From contig NZ_LFNG01000014.1 in NCBI RefSeq assembly GCF_001045435.1, forward strand, positions 1 to 55,601: 55,601 nucleotides of DNA, in the 5' to 3' direction. The position numbers were made by a program, and so were the translations under genes. This document shows positions 8,510-17,846 of the stretch, piece after piece; within the stretch, counting starts at the first letter, position 1, and each line of letters opens with the position of its first letter. The notes below the pieces were generated by a model. It saw nothing but the letters and a program-made list of their open reading frames with translations, was not told the origin of the DNA and did no database searches. The stretch comes from Chryseobacterium koreense CCUG 49689 (lineage in GTDB: Bacteria > Bacteroidota > Bacteroidia > Flavobacteriales > Weeksellaceae).

Positions 8510-9652
8510 ATGGATTTACCTATATTATTAGTGGTCATTATTGTTCTGGCATTAATTTTCGACTACATCAACGGATTCCACGATGCGGCGAACTCCATCG
8601 CCACCATTGTTTCCACTAAAGTTCTAACGCCTTTCCAAGCAGTACTTTGGGCGGCAGTTTGGAATTTTGCGGCATTTTTTCTCGCTGCGTATGTCATCGG
8701 AGAATTTAAAATCGGGAACACCATCGCGAAATCAGTCAATGAGAACTTCATCAACCTGGAAGTAATTTTTGCCGGACTGATCGCAGCCATCGCATGGAAC
8801 TTACTGACTTGGTGGTTCGGAATTCCTTCATCATCTTCGCACACCTTAATCGGAGGATTTCTGGGAGCAGCACTTATGTATGCATTGGTTTCTGATTACC
8901 ATGTCATCGCTTTGGCACAGCCGGATCTGGGGTTTTACGAAAAAGTTAAACTATCCATCCATCAGCTTTTCACGCAGAATGTAGTCAAATATGATAAAGT
9001 CATTCCGATTTTCCTTTTCATCTTTTTGGCGCCAATCATTGGTATGGTCATTTCGGTGTTGATTACCTTGCTTATTGTAAATATCGCCAAAAAGACCAAT
9101 CCGAGAAAAGCGGACAACATCTTCAGAAGGCTTCAATTGGTATCATCTGCACTTTTCAGTTTGGGACACGGAACAAACGATGCGCAAAAAGTAATGGGAA
9201 TCATCGGAGCGGCCGTGATTTACTACCATGTATCAATCTTGGGAGATCCTGTTTACACTTCGATGGACGGGGCGCACCAATTCACTTATTTTGTGGAGCA
9301 TTACTATTGGGTTCCATTCACCTCATTCCTGATGATCGCCTTGGGAACCATGAGCGGCGGTTGGAAAATCGTGAAAACCATGGGAACCAGAATTACAAAA
9401 GTAACACCGCTCGAAGGAGTCAGCGCTGAAACAGCGGGTGCCATCACCCTGTTTTTGACAGAGCATTTCGGGATTCCAGTTTCTACTACACATACCATTA
9501 CCGGTGCAATTATCGGAGTGGGATTAACAAAAAGAATTTCGGCGGTTCGTTGGGGAATTACCGTGAGCCTTTTGTGGGCCTGGATTTTAACGATTCCAAT
9601 TTCCGCAATCGTAGCCGGGATCACCTATTTACTTGTGATCATGGTCAAGTAA
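8510..9652 (+). CDS. Inorganic phosphate transporter, PiT family
   Basis: This 380-residue inner-membrane protein has about ten hydrophobic segments. The two PiT signature repeats are clear: DYINGFHDAANSIAT near the N-terminus and GHGTNDAQKVMG in the second half. A typical C-terminal segment contains SAETAGAITLF and PVSTTHTITG. It is expected to import metal-phosphate or sodium/proton-coupled phosphate with low affinity. It forms an operon with the DUF47 gene and ends at a strong terminator (9702-9730). Confidence 0.95.
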   Translation: MDLPILLVVIIVLALIFDYINGFHDAANSIATIVSTKVLTPFQAVLWAAVWNFAAFFLAAYVIGEFKIGNTIAKSVNENFINLEVIFAGLIAAIAWNLLTWWFGIPSSSSHTLIGGFLGAALMYALVSDYHVIALAQPDLGFYEKVKLSIHQLFTQNVVKYDKVIPIFLFIFLAPIIGMVISVLITLLIVNIAKKTNPRKADNIFRRLQLVSSALFSLGHGTNDAQKVMGIIGAAVIYYHVSILGDPVYTSMDGAHQFTYFVEHYYWVPFTSFLMIALGTMSGGWKIVKTMGTRITKVTPLEGVSAETAGAITLFLTEHFGIPVSTTHTITGAIIGVGLTKRISAVRWGITVSLLWAWILTIPISAIVAGITYLLVIMVK

Positions 9653-9701
9653 AATCAAAGGTCTTTCTAGCCTAAACTTTATTACAAACAAGAAAATAAT
9701 A

Positions 9702-9730
9702 AAAGTCATTCCTGAAGGAGTGGCTTTTTT
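9702..9730 (+). terminator. Terminator of the phosphate uptake operon
   Basis: An 11-bp stem with two G-T pairs (9702-9712 with 9717-9727) and loop TGAA is followed by a T tract. It lies 50 nt after the PiT stop codon. Confidence 0.9.
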
Positions 9731-9763
9731 CATCTTAAATTTTAAACCCACACTATTAAATCG

Positions 9764-9771
9764 TATTTTTG
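9764..9771 (+). promoter_or_regulatory. -7 promoter element of the polyprenyl synthetase gene
   Basis: TATTTTTG matches TAnnTTTG. It lies 17 bp before the ATG at 9789 and downstream of any in-frame upstream start, so it supports 9789 as the translation start. Confidence 0.65.
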
Positions 9772-9788
9772 CGAAAACAGGAAATTTT

Positions 9789-10760
9789 ATGCAGTTTTTA
9801 GACGATTACCAAAGAATTGTGGCAGAAGCCATCGACAAATATACCTTCAAGGACAAACCTGCCGAATTATATGAGCCGATGAACTATATCATCTCGCATG
9901 GCGGGAAAAGACTCCGACCAATCATGGTTTTGATGGCCAATGATATGTTTGACGGCGAATTGGAAAAAGCCCTAAAACCGGCTTTGGCAATTGAATTTTT
10001 CCATAACTTCACCTTAATTCATGACGACATCATGGATGAAGCTCCACTGAGAAGAGGCAAACCGACCATCCACACCTTGCACGGAGTGAACGTGGGGATA
10101 CTTTCCGGAGACGCATTACTTTTCAAGGCATACAAATTTTTTGAAGATCTGGAGCCCAATCTGTTCAAAGCATGCATGCGCGTTTTCAACCATACCGGAC
10201 TTTTGCTTTCCGAAGGTCAGCAATATGACATTAATTTTGAAACCAAAGGTGATGTCACCTTCAATGACTATATCCGAATGATCACCTACAAAACCGGAAT
10301 CTTGAGCGCATCTTCATTTGAAATCGGCGCATTGATCGCAGGTGCCAATTTCACAGATGCGAAAGCCATATTTAATTTCGGAAAACACGTAGGAATCGCA
10401 TTCCAAATCATGGATGACTACCTGGACGTTTTCGGCCAACAGGAGTCTTTCGGAAAAATGCATGCGGGAGACATCGTGGAAAACAAGAAAACCGTACTCT
10501 ACCTTTTGGCAAAAGAACATGCTACTGAAGAGGAACGGAAAGAACTGGAATTCTGGTACTCGAAAAAGACGGATAATCTCGATAAAATATACAGTGTAGA
10601 GAAAATTTTCCGCCGCACAAAAGTGGATGAAAAAGCACTTTTGCTCATCCAAAAACACAACGAAATCGCCCAACATTACCTCAACAAAATCAATGTGCCC
10701 GATGAAAAGAAAAAACCGTTTATCGAACTGGCAAATTACCTGTTGAGAAGAGATTCATAG
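9789..10760 (+). CDS. Polyprenyl diphosphate synthase (trans-isoprenyl diphosphate synthase)
   Basis: This 323-residue enzyme extends allylic diphosphates with IPP, most likely to make the menaquinone side chain. The GGKRLRP motif is at 38-44, the first aspartate-rich motif DDIMD at 79-83 and the second DDYLD at 209-213. The ATG at 9789 is preferred. A longer frame begins at 9720, but that start lies inside the PiT terminator and upstream of the TATTTTTG promoter element, so it would not be on the transcript. The chain length of the product cannot be read with confidence. Confidence 0.92.
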   Translation: MQFLDDYQRIVAEAIDKYTFKDKPAELYEPMNYIISHGGKRLRPIMVLMANDMFDGELEKALKPALAIEFFHNFTLIHDDIMDEAPLRRGKPTIHTLHGVNVGILSGDALLFKAYKFFEDLEPNLFKACMRVFNHTGLLLSEGQQYDINFETKGDVTFNDYIRMITYKTGILSASSFEIGALIAGANFTDAKAIFNFGKHVGIAFQIMDDYLDVFGQQESFGKMHAGDIVENKKTVLYLLAKEHATEEERKELEFWYSKKTDNLDKIYSVEKIFRRTKVDEKALLLIQKHNEIAQHYLNKINVPDEKKKPFIELANYLLRRDS

Positions 10761-10827
10761 TAATACCCAATACGAATTACAATATTTTACGCTCGATTCA
10801 AAAAGTCAATGAATCGCAAGAAGAGAA

Positions 10828-11793
10828 ATGAAATTCCGCACAGAAGTTAAAATAAAGGATTCTGAAAAGAAAATTGAAATTGAAGACCGGATCTTTTCAA
10901 TCGGATCGTGCTTTGCCACAGAGATTTCGGAATTGCTGGAAACGGGGCAAATTCAGACGCTGAATAATCCTTTCGGGACCATATTTAATCCGTATTCTAT
11001 CAATTTTGCCTTAAAGAAAATTCACGATGCCGATTTTTATACCGAAGAAAATCTGGTTGGCTATGATAATCAGGTGATTTCGCTGGATCATCACAGCAGT
11101 TTTGATTCCCGATTTTCGCATAAGACCCTCGAAAAAATCAACTCCAAAATTGAAGAGGCCAACCTTTTTTTACAGGAAACCAGCTGGATACTAATTACTT
11201 ACGGAACCTCATTCATCTATGAGTTTTTGCCCAAGAAAAAATTGGTCGCGAATTGCCATAAAATTCCCGGAAAATATTTCGAGAAGCGACTTTTAACACA
11301 CCAAGAAATTGTGGATTCCATTCGGGAAACCATTGAAAATTTGAACGATATCTGTAAAAAAGACGTCCAAATCTTATTCACGGTTTCGCCGGTTCGCCAC
11401 ACGAAAGACGGAATGGTTGAAAATAATTTAAGTAAATCCAAACTCATTTCTGCGATTCACGAAGTTTTGCCACCATTTGAAAACTGCCATTATCTCCCTG
11501 TTTATGAGGTTTTGATGGACGACCTTAGAGATTACCGTTTCTATAAAGAAGACCTGATTCATCCCAATTCACAGGCGGTTCAATACATTTGGGAAAAGTT
11601 TGGAAACGCCTATTTTTCAGATGCAACCATGGATTTTGTAGAAGAAAATTTCAGGATCATGAAAGCATTGGAACATCAACCCAACGATGAATCCGATCCA
11701 AAATACCAGGAATTTTGCGAGCATTTAAAAGGTAGAATGAAATTGCAACAAGCGCAAGTGAAGTTTCCAATATTCCAAAAAATTACGGATTAA
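10828..11793 (+). CDS. GSCFA domain-containing protein
   Basis: This 321-residue protein contains the eponymous GSCFA signature (residues 26-30) and a second block HPNSQAVQYIW towards the C-terminus. The family is found largely in Bacteroidetes and Proteobacteria. It resembles SGNH/GDSL-type esterases in having an early Ser and a late Asp/His block (D-x-x-H, here DLIHPN), but no activity is established that I know of. There is no signal peptide, so it is probably cytoplasmic. It follows the polyprenyl synthetase by 67 nt with no terminator between them. Confidence 0.88.
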   Translation: MKFRTEVKIKDSEKKIEIEDRIFSIGSCFATEISELLETGQIQTLNNPFGTIFNPYSINFALKKIHDADFYTEENLVGYDNQVISLDHHSSFDSRFSHKTLEKINSKIEEANLFLQETSWILITYGTSFIYEFLPKKKLVANCHKIPGKYFEKRLLTHQEIVDSIRETIENLNDICKKDVQILFTVSPVRHTKDGMVENNLSKSKLISAIHEVLPPFENCHYLPVYEVLMDDLRDYRFYKEDLIHPNSQAVQYIWEKFGNAYFSDATMDFVEENFRIMKALEHQPNDESDPKYQEFCEHLKGRMKLQQAQVKFPIFQKITD

Positions 11794-11885
11794 GCCTTAT
11801 TTTTCATTTCATAACAAAGGGCTATATCAAGTTCAGAAAACGAATATCCCGAATGAGGATTTAGCCGAAAACTATTTCAACGAAA

Positions 11886-12413
11886 ATGAAAATCATCGTC
11901 AGAAAAATATCTATTCCCGATTTACCGCACTTAATCAAAATCAGCCGGCAAACATTTGCAGAAACTTTTGCAGAGGTCAATTCCGAGCAAGACATGCAAA
12001 AATACCTTTCCGAAAATTTGAGTGAAAACCAACTTCGTTCAGAACTGGAAAATCAAGACTCCGAATTCTATTTCGCTGAAAATGAAAATGAAATTTTAGG
12101 GTATTTGAAACTCAATTTTGGAAAAGCACAAACCGAAAATCAGGGAAACCAGTCGATAGAAGTCGAAAGAATCTATGTTTTGAAGGAGTTTTTAAGGATG
12201 AAAATCGGCCAGCTTCTTATGGAAAAATCCCTCGAAATAGCCAAAGAAAAAAATGCCGAATTCATTTGGCTCGGTGTTTGGGAAGAAAACGAAAGAGCCA
12301 TTAAATTCTATGAAAAAAACGGATTTGAAATCTTCGGAAAACACGATTTCATTCTTGGGACCGACCATCAAACCGACTTATTAATGAAATTGAACTTAAG
12401 AAATAACATTTAA
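11886..12413 (+). CDS. GNAT family N-acetyltransferase
   Basis: This 175-residue protein has the GNAT fold signature. It starts with an N-terminal IRKISIPDLPHL-like strand and helix, followed by a central strand with IEVERIYVLKEFLRMKIGQLLM (beta4 and the acetyl-CoA pyrophosphate loop region). A late NERAIKFYEKNGFE block is typical of RimI-like enzymes. The substrate is unknown. The gene lies 92 nt after the GSCFA gene and 53 nt before tatD, on the same strand. Confidence 0.88.
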   Translation: MKIIVRKISIPDLPHLIKISRQTFAETFAEVNSEQDMQKYLSENLSENQLRSELENQDSEFYFAENENEILGYLKLNFGKAQTENQGNQSIEVERIYVLKEFLRMKIGQLLMEKSLEIAKEKNAEFIWLGVWEENERAIKFYEKNGFEIFGKHDFILGTDHQTDLLMKLNLRNNI

Positions 12414-12466
12414 ATTAAACACTCGAAGTCCTTCTCTTTCGCAGGGGAATTTCGGGTAAAGAAAAA

Positions 12467-13237
12467 ATGATAGATACCCACACTCATCTGTACTCCGACC
12501 AATTTGATTCCGACCGCGACCAAATGATTCAACGGGCGATGGATAAAGGAATTACCAAATTTTACCTTCCAGCGATTGATTCCCAATATCACCAAAAAAT
12601 GTTGGATTTGGAATCGAAATATCCCGGACAGATTTTCGCAATGATGGGACTTCATCCATGTGACGTAAAACCAGAAACCTGGGAAAAAGAGCTGGAAATT
12701 GTAGCGCATTACCTCAATGAAAGAACTTTCCCCGCCATCGGAGAAATTGGAATTGACCTTTATTGGGACAAATCTACTTTGGAAATCCAAACCAAAGCGT
12801 TTGAAAAGCAAATCGATTGGGCGATTGAAAAAGATTTGCCGATCGTGATTCACACGCGAGAAAGTTTTGACGAAGTTTTCGAAGTGCTGGAAAAGAAAAA
12901 ACATCCGAAACTTCGCGGAATTTTTCACTGTTTTTCCGGAAATCTGGAACAGGCTAAACACGCCATCGATTTAAACTTCGTGCTCGGAATCGGCGGAGTG
13001 GTGACTTTTAAAAACGGGAAAATAGACCAGTTTCTGCATGAAATCCCACTAGAAAAAATCGTTCTGGAAACCGACTCGCCTTATCTTGCGCCGGTTCCTT
13101 TCCGCGGAAAAAGAAACGAGAGTTCCTATCTGGAACTGGTTGCCGGAAAACTCGTCGATATATACGGATTGGATTTTTCTGAAATCGATCGGATTACGAC
13201 CCAAAATGCGGAACGGGTTTTTGCCAAGAGCAATTAA
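12467..13237 (+). CDS. TatD family metal-dependent hydrolase (DNase)
   Basis: This 256-residue TIM-barrel hydrolase is of the amidohydrolase-like TatD group. Metal ligands are visible at H5 and H7 (DTHTH), in GEIGIDLYW, HTRE, HCFSG and the final ETDSPYLAP block. Family members act as 3'-5' DNases or in D-aminoacyl-tRNA-related processing. Length is normal. It is cytoplasmic. It is convergent with hicB, with only 2 nt between the stop codons. Confidence 0.95.
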   Translation: MIDTHTHLYSDQFDSDRDQMIQRAMDKGITKFYLPAIDSQYHQKMLDLESKYPGQIFAMMGLHPCDVKPETWEKELEIVAHYLNERTFPAIGEIGIDLYWDKSTLEIQTKAFEKQIDWAIEKDLPIVIHTRESFDEVFEVLEKKKHPKLRGIFHCFSGNLEQAKHAIDLNFVLGIGGVVTFKNGKIDQFLHEIPLEKIVLETDSPYLAPVPFRGKRNESSYLELVAGKLVDIYGLDFSEIDRITTQNAERVFAKSN

Positions 13238-13239
13238 TT

Positions 13240-13575
13240 TCACATCATCGCTTTTTGCAATGTTTCCTTTATAAATGCGTTAATAGACAGACCGGCTTGC
13301 TCCGCAAGTTGGGCAATTTTCGCATGAATTTGTGGGGTTAACCTTACATTCAGAGTTCCGCTGTAAGATTTATGAGTTGGCAAATTATGCTCTTTGCAAT
13401 GTTCTAAATAGTCATCAACTGCATTTCTGAAATCCTTTTTCAACTCAGCAACCGTATTTCCTTCATAGGTAATCAGAACGGATTTCTCCAAACCTAGAAC
13501 TTTTCCATACAAAGTGTCATCTTCTTGGTTTACCTCAATACTACCGTAGAAATCTTTATATTTTAGCGTTTCCAT
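13240..13575 (-). CDS. hicB: HicB family antitoxin
   Basis: This 111-residue protein has a partly degraded RNase-H-like HicB domain (residues about 1-65, with YKDFYGSIEV and an ITYEGNTVAEL segment). A C-terminal ribbon-helix-helix follows (about 72-108, NVRLTPQIHAKIAQLAEQ). It should bind HicA and its own operator. The reading frame is intact and starts 3 nt after the hicA stop. Its partner gene is interrupted, so the antitoxin may be a remnant or may have another regulatory use. Confidence 0.9.
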   Translation of the reverse strand: METLKYKDFYGSIEVNQEDDTLYGKVLGLEKSVLITYEGNTVAELKKDFRNAVDDYLEHCKEHNLPTHKSYSGTLNVRLTPQIHAKIAQLAEQAGLSINAFIKETLQKAMM

Positions 13576-13578
13576 TTC

Positions 13579-13839
13579 TTATTTTAGCAAATTATTTTCC
13601 ATTAAAAAGTGCGTGATATCTTTCAGGGCCTTTTCTTTAATGATATTTTTTGGATGTGGTTTATGTGCAAGATATTGCAATTTTTTTTCCTTGTGATAGA
13701 ACCTAATCCGCGACCCTGAAGTTTTTCCTTTATTTGACAATTCGAACCCGAGATAAAGAAAAACCTTGGTCAATTCTTCAAAAGTGAAATCTTTCGGACT
13801 TGAAATTAACCTGAGTAATAATTACTCAATCTGGCTCAT
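13579..13839 (-). pseudogene. hicA: HicA toxin gene interrupted by a nonsense codon
   Basis: From the ATG at 13839 the frame reads MSQIE, a TAA stop at codon 6 (13822-13824), then LLLRLISSPKDFTFEEL and the rest of a HicA protein through the stop at 13579 (87 codons in all). The C-terminal part contains GKTSGSRIRF and HKPHP, which are typical of HicA. A single A-to-T change at codon 6 (AAA lysine to TAA) would explain the stop. Only a TTG at 13773 could serve as a downstream start, with no visible ribosome binding site, giving a 64-residue product lacking part of the first helix. The gene is therefore probably inactive or strongly reduced. A 17-bp palindrome (13812-13828) covers the stop. Confidence 0.8.
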
Positions 13840-13912
13840 TTTAAAATTTTATGGTACCGTTTTTCAGTTGCTAATTTAAACATAAAATCTGAAAATTCAT
13901 TATATAGTCAAC

Positions 13913-13950
13913 AAAAAAACCTTCCAAATAAAATTACTTGAAAGGTTTTT
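13913..13950 (-). terminator. Terminator of the RhlE-type helicase gene
   Basis: On the minus strand an AAACCTTTCAA arm (13939-13949) pairs with TTGGAAGGTTT (13917-13927), with one G-T pair, and is followed by a T run. It lies 17 nt beyond the stop codon. The plus strand also has T5 after the stem, so it may work weakly in both directions. Confidence 0.75.
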
Positions 13951-13966
13951 AGTTCAATTATTCAGT

Positions 13967-15250
13967 TTATTTTTTTCTAAAAAAATTCTTGTTTTTCACT
14001 TTTCTAAAGCCTATTTCTTCCTTCTCTTGCGGTCGGGTTTTTTTCGCATTGCCCGAGCTTTGCTGACCTTGATTAGGGTTAAAAGGTTTGTTGTTGGAAT
14101 CCCTTTTCTGAACCACCAAATCATCGGTATGGAACGGGTGGTCTCTCTCCACAGGAATTTTTTTGCCGATGAGTTTTTCTGTATTTTTCAGGTTCACCAG
14201 ATCCAGACCGTCCACAAACGAGATCGATTTTCCCTCCGCTCCTGCCCTTCCGGTTCTTCCAATTCTATGGACGTAAGTTTCAGAAACATCAGAGAGCTCG
14301 AAATTCAGCACGTATTTTAATTCGTCAATGTCGATTCCCCGCGCTGCAATATCGGTTGCCACAAGGATTCTGGTTTTTCCAGATTTGAAATTATTGAGCG
14401 CATTTTGTCTGGCATTCTGCGACTTGTTTCCATGGATCGCTTCCGCTGAAATCTTGCTTTTCTGGAGTTTCCTGGCGATCTTATCGGCACCGTGTTTAGT
14501 TCTGGAAAAAACCAAAACCGATTCGGAAATGTCATGCTGCAAAATATGCGTTAGCAAATCCAGCTTATTTTCTTTTTCCACGAAATACACTTTCTGCTGA
14601 ATGGTATCCGCAGTTGCGGAAACTGGTGCTACTGCCACTTTCACCGGATTGGTGAGCATGGAGTTGGCTAAATTCTTGATTTCGTCTGGAAAAGTAGCCG
14701 AGAAAAATAAAGTCTGCCTTTTTGCCGGCAAGAGTTTCAAAACCTTTTTCACATCATGCACGAAACCCATGTCGAGCATTCTGTCGGCTTCGTCAAGCAC
14801 AAAGATTTCCAGGTTTTTTAGTGATATCAAACCTTGTGAAATAAAATCGAGCAACCTTCCCGGAGTTGCCACCAGAATATCGACTCCTTTTTTCAGTCCG
14901 GCTTCTTGCGCACCTTGTTTCACCCCGCCGAAAACCACCAGTGTTTTCAGGGGAAGGTGTCTTCCGTAAGCTTTGAAGCTTTCCTCAATCTGGATTGCCA
15001 ATTCCCTTGTTGGAGTGAGAATCAAAGCCTTGATGTGTCTGTTTTTTTCTTTTTTCAAAGATAAGTTCTGCAGGATTGGAATCCCGAAAGCCGCTGTTTT
15101 CCCGGTTCCCGTTTGTGCTGTTCCGAGTAAATCTCTTCCCAATAAAATACTGGGAATTGCCTGCTCCTGAATTGGGGTGGGCTGCGTGTAACCTTCTTCC
15201 TTTATTGCCTTTGCAATAGGGTCGATAAGTTTTAAGTCTGTAAAATTCAA
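13967..15250 (-). CDS. DEAD-box RNA helicase, RhlE type
   Basis: This 427-residue protein has motif I AQTGTGKT (45-52), [25 protein letters not shown] and HRIGRTGR. The basic, low-complexity tail (about 385-427) is rich in Lys, Asn and Gln, as in RhlE-like helicases. It lacks the DbpA-type RNA-binding domain of the other helicase in this window. The start is a TTG at 15250. An in-frame TGA lies upstream with no ATG between, and the residues after the TTG ([11 protein letters not shown]) fit the normal family N-terminus. A terminator at 13913-13950 suggests a single-gene unit. Confidence 0.92.
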   Translation of the reverse strand: MNFTDLKLIDPIAKAIKEEGYTQPTPIQEQAIPSILLGRDLLGTAQTGTGKTAAFGIPILQNLSLKKEKNRHIKALILTPTRELAIQIEESFKAYGRHLPLKTLVVFGGVKQGAQEAGLKKGVDILVATPGRLLDFISQGLISLKNLEIFVLDEADRMLDMGFVHDVKKVLKLLPAKRQTLFFSATFPDEIKNLANSMLTNPVKVAVAPVSATADTIQQKVYFVEKENKLDLLTHILQHDISESVLVFSRTKHGADKIARKLQKSKISAEAIHGNKSQNARQNALNNFKSGKTRILVATDIAARGIDIDELKYVLNFELSDVSETYVHRIGRTGRAGAEGKSISFVDGLDLVNLKNTEKLIGKKIPVERDHPFHTDDLVVQKRDSNNKPFNPNQGQQSSGNAKKTRPQEKEEIGFRKVKNKNFFRKK

Positions 15251-15370
15251 ATGAAATGATTTTTGGTTAAAATGAAACTTGCGTCATTCTTTTAATGTAA
15301 CGAAGAAATGAATGAAAAGAATTTTTCAGTACCGCCAGAAAGCGGATTCATTAAGAATGACTACGTTCAT

Positions 15371-15399
15371 AAAAAAACCTTCTACAAAAGAAGGGTTTT
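15371..15399 (-). terminator. Terminator of the DUF6438 lipoprotein gene
   Basis: On the minus strand an AAAACCCTTCT arm pairs with AGAAGGTTTT (one bulged C) and is followed by T7. It lies about 33 nt past the stop codon. Confidence 0.85.
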
Positions 15400-15431
15400 G
15401 TGCTGCAAATTTACGTTAATTTTTTTTAATG

Positions 15432-15917
15432 CTATTTTACCTTGGTCCAAGTCTGGGTTTTCGTCAAACCTTCGATGAATGTGTAAAGACGGTGCAAGTC
15501 TTCGGTTCCGTTTTTTCCGTAATCTTCCACATGTTTGGTGGAATTATCGATGAAGGTAATGCGGAGATATGATGTAGGTAAATCTGTAATATTCTTGTTT
15601 CCGTAGTAATTTTTCAGGGATTTTAAATTCAAAGAATCTAACATTCCAACCAGTTTATCGAAACTTTCCTGGTCCAAAGTTGTTTTAAAGGTTCCTTCTT
15701 TAGGTTTTGAAAAATCCGCTTTTGAATTTCCGTCGTAAAACGTAAATCTTTCAGCATCGATAATCGCTGTTCTATCGGGATTAATTGTCATTTTGAAAAT
15801 CGGACAAAACCCGAAACAGGCACCTGCATCATACTCTATTTTTGAATAGTTCGTCTTGTTTGAAGTTGCGCAGGAAATCATAAGAAATGCTGAAATGAAA
15901 GTCAATAAATAATTCAT
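15432..15917 (-). CDS. DUF6438 domain-containing lipoprotein
   Basis: This 161-residue protein has a lipoprotein signal peptide ending at C16 (FLMISC). The Cys-containing segment YDAGACFGFCPIFKMTI that follows is characteristic of DUF6438 proteins in Bacteroidetes. The mature part is predicted to be mostly beta strands, anchored in the cell envelope. No function is known to me. It stands alone, with a terminator downstream. The family name is from memory. Confidence 0.82.
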   Translation of the reverse strand: MNYLLTFISAFLMISCATSNKTNYSKIEYDAGACFGFCPIFKMTINPDRTAIIDAERFTFYDGNSKADFSKPKEGTFKTTLDQESFDKLVGMLDSLNLKSLKNYYGNKNITDLPTSYLRITFIDNSTKHVEDYGKNGTEDLHRLYTFIEGLTKTQTWTKVK

Positions 15918-16084
15918 ATCCTGGATTTAGGTGAAATACACTTCAATAAACGTTCCATCAATCAAACGAGACCAACCTTCGTAAAAAAGAGTCTAAATTG
16001 TTATTGCAAAACAGACTTCATTTCGGTGAATCCTTTGGTTCGCTCACAAAGACCTCATGAAAAAAGCCGAATACCTATCGAGGT

Positions 16085-17068
16085 CTATTCATGCAAATGC
16101 TTCCAAATCACATCTTTCAATTCCATCAAACCTTCTCCTGTAACTGCGGAAAAGAAAATCGGCTTCTTATTTTCCGGGAACTCTTTTGCGATTTCGGTTT
16201 TTAATTCCTCATCCAGCAAATCCGATTTTGAAACAGAAAGGATGAATTCCTTGTCTAAAAGTTCGGGATTATATTCTTTCAATTCATTTTCAAGGATTTT
16301 AAATTCCTCAAAATGTTCCTGGGAATCTGCCGGGATAAGAAAAAGTAAAATAGAATTTCTTTCGATATGCCTCAGAAACCGGTGACCAAGACCTTTTCCT
16401 TCCGCCGCACCTTCGATGATTCCGGGGATATCCGCCATCACAAAGGATTGATGATTTCGATATTCCACAATTCCGAGATTCGGCGTTAAAGTAGTGAACG
16501 CATAATCTGCAATCTTTGGTTTCGCCGCCGAAACCGCCGACAATAGCGTAGATTTTCCGGCATTCGGAAAGCCGACTAAACCTACATCAGCCAAGAGTTT
16601 AAGCTCAAAAGTGATGAAGCCTTCCTCACCGGGAAGTCCGGGTTGTGCATATCTCGGTGTTTGATTGGTTGCGGATTTGAAATGCTCGTTTCCGAGTCCG
16701 CCTTTTCCACCCTTCATCAATACAATTTCCTGTTGGTCTTCCAGAATCTCGCCGATGATTTCACCTTCTTCGTTTTTAGCAATTGTTCCCACGGGAACCT
16801 CTATGTACACATCTGCTCCTGCAGCTCCGGTCAGTTGGTTTTTCCCACCGTTTTCTCCACGTTCGGCTTTGATGTGTCGCGTGTAACGAAGCGGGAGAAG
16901 CGTCCATTCGTGGGAATTCCCTTTCATGATGATGCTTCCTCCTCTGCCGCCATCGCCACCATCCGGTCCACCTTTCGGAATGTATTTTTCACGCCGAAGA
17001 TGCGCCGAACCGGCACCGCCGTGACCGCTTTTGCAATGTATTTTTACGTAATCTACGAAATTGCTCAT
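16085..17068 (-). CDS. obgE: GTPase Obg (ribosome assembly)
   Basis: This 327-residue protein has the glycine-rich Obg domain at the N-terminus ([16 protein letters not shown], then [12 protein letters not shown]) and a G domain from about 158 with [17 protein letters not shown] and SKSD. It acts in late large-subunit ribosome assembly and stress control. It lacks a C-terminal OCT domain. It follows adk on the same strand after 80 nt. That spacer contains an imperfect inverted repeat, and no terminator T run is visible, so the two are probably co-transcribed. Confidence 0.96.
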   Translation of the reverse strand: MSNFVDYVKIHCKSGHGGAGSAHLRREKYIPKGGPDGGDGGRGGSIIMKGNSHEWTLLPLRYTRHIKAERGENGGKNQLTGAAGADVYIEVPVGTIAKNEEGEIIGEILEDQQEIVLMKGGKGGLGNEHFKSATNQTPRYAQPGLPGEEGFITFELKLLADVGLVGFPNAGKSTLLSAVSAAKPKIADYAFTTLTPNLGIVEYRNHQSFVMADIPGIIEGAAEGKGLGHRFLRHIERNSILLFLIPADSQEHFEEFKILENELKEYNPELLDKEFILSVSKSDLLDEELKTEIAKEFPENKKPIFFSAVTGEGLMELKDVIWKHLHE

Positions 17069-17092
17069 AAATGCTTAGTTTCAAGTTTTTTT

Positions 17093-17140
17093 GGTTTCAA
17101 GTTTCAGGTTTTCCCAACTAGAAACTTGAGATTTGAAACC
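17093..17140. repeat. Imperfect inverted repeat in the adk-obgE spacer
   Basis: GGTTTCAAGTTTCAGGTTT (17093-17111) pairs imperfectly with the reverse complement of 17121-17140 (GAAACTTGAGATTTGAAACC). A further direct copy of TTTCAAGTTT lies at about 17079. The GAAACTTGAAAC-like words resemble intergenic dispersed repeats I have seen in flavobacterial genomes. Confidence 0.5.
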
Positions 17141-17148
17141 CGAAACAA

Positions 17149-17730
17149 TTATTTTTTTATTTTTTCTACTTCCGCAATAAGTTTCTGCGAAATTTCCTCA
17201 ATTCCGCCCACTCCGTTTACTTCTACATATTTTCCCTGTTTTTTGTAGAGTTCGGCAACTTCTGCGGTTTTTGCGTAATATTCCTTAATTCTGTTTCTAA
17301 CAATTTCTTCATTGGAGTCGTCAACTCTGCCGGAAGTTTCACCTCTTTTCAGAAGTCTATCCACCAGGATTTCATCTTCCACCACCAAAGAGAGGCACAC
17401 CGAAATATCAGAATTCAAGACCTCTTTCACGATTTTCTCCAAAGCTTCCGTTTGGTTTGCGGTTCTTGGGTAACCGTCGAAAATAAAGCCGTTGCTTTCG
17501 GTTGGTTTTTTAACCTCTTCTATCAACATATCTGTTGTCACTTGGTCTGGAACAAGCTCTCCTTTGTCGATATACGATTTTGCCAATTGACCGAGCTCCG
17601 TATCATTTTTCATATTGTAACGGAACAAATCCCCGGTTGAAATCTGTTTCAGGTTAAACTTCTCAATAAGGTTCTGGGCTTGAGTTCCTTTCCCACTTCC
17701 GGGAGGACCAAAGAGTACGATGTTGATCAT
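17149..17730 (-). CDS. adk: Adenylate kinase
   Basis: This 193-residue enzyme interconverts ATP plus AMP and 2 ADP. The P-loop is GPPGSGKGTQ (8-17), and the AMP-binding segment TGDLFR and the DGYPRT block are present. The LID segment (GETSGRVDDS) is short, so this is a short-type adenylate kinase. It is cytoplasmic. The gene lies between hpt (116 nt upstream) and obgE (80 nt downstream), all on the minus strand. Confidence 0.97.
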   Translation of the reverse strand: MINIVLFGPPGSGKGTQAQNLIEKFNLKQISTGDLFRYNMKNDTELGQLAKSYIDKGELVPDQVTTDMLIEEVKKPTESNGFIFDGYPRTANQTEALEKIVKEVLNSDISVCLSLVVEDEILVDRLLKRGETSGRVDDSNEEIVRNRIKEYYAKTAEVAELYKKQGKYVEVNGVGGIEEISQKLIAEVEKIKK

Positions 17731-17846
17731 TTCTTTTGCTTTCGGCTTTTGGCAATGAGCTATTGGCTTTTTGCGAACGCCATTTTTATTAGATTTAAAT
17801 TTAAATATCTGTAAAGCCAGTCGCCATGGGCAACCAGCTCATCAAA

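Noticed and set aside
9720..9788. A 23-codon N-terminal extension of the polyprenyl synthetase
   Set aside because: Its start lies inside the upstream terminator and before the TATTTTTG promoter element.
12410..12961. A 183-codon open frame on the minus strand
   Set aside because: It is antisense to tatD, whose metal-site motifs are clear; the antisense product has no recognisable features.
16643..17248. A 201-codon plus-strand frame
   Set aside because: It overlaps obgE and adk, both certain, in antisense.
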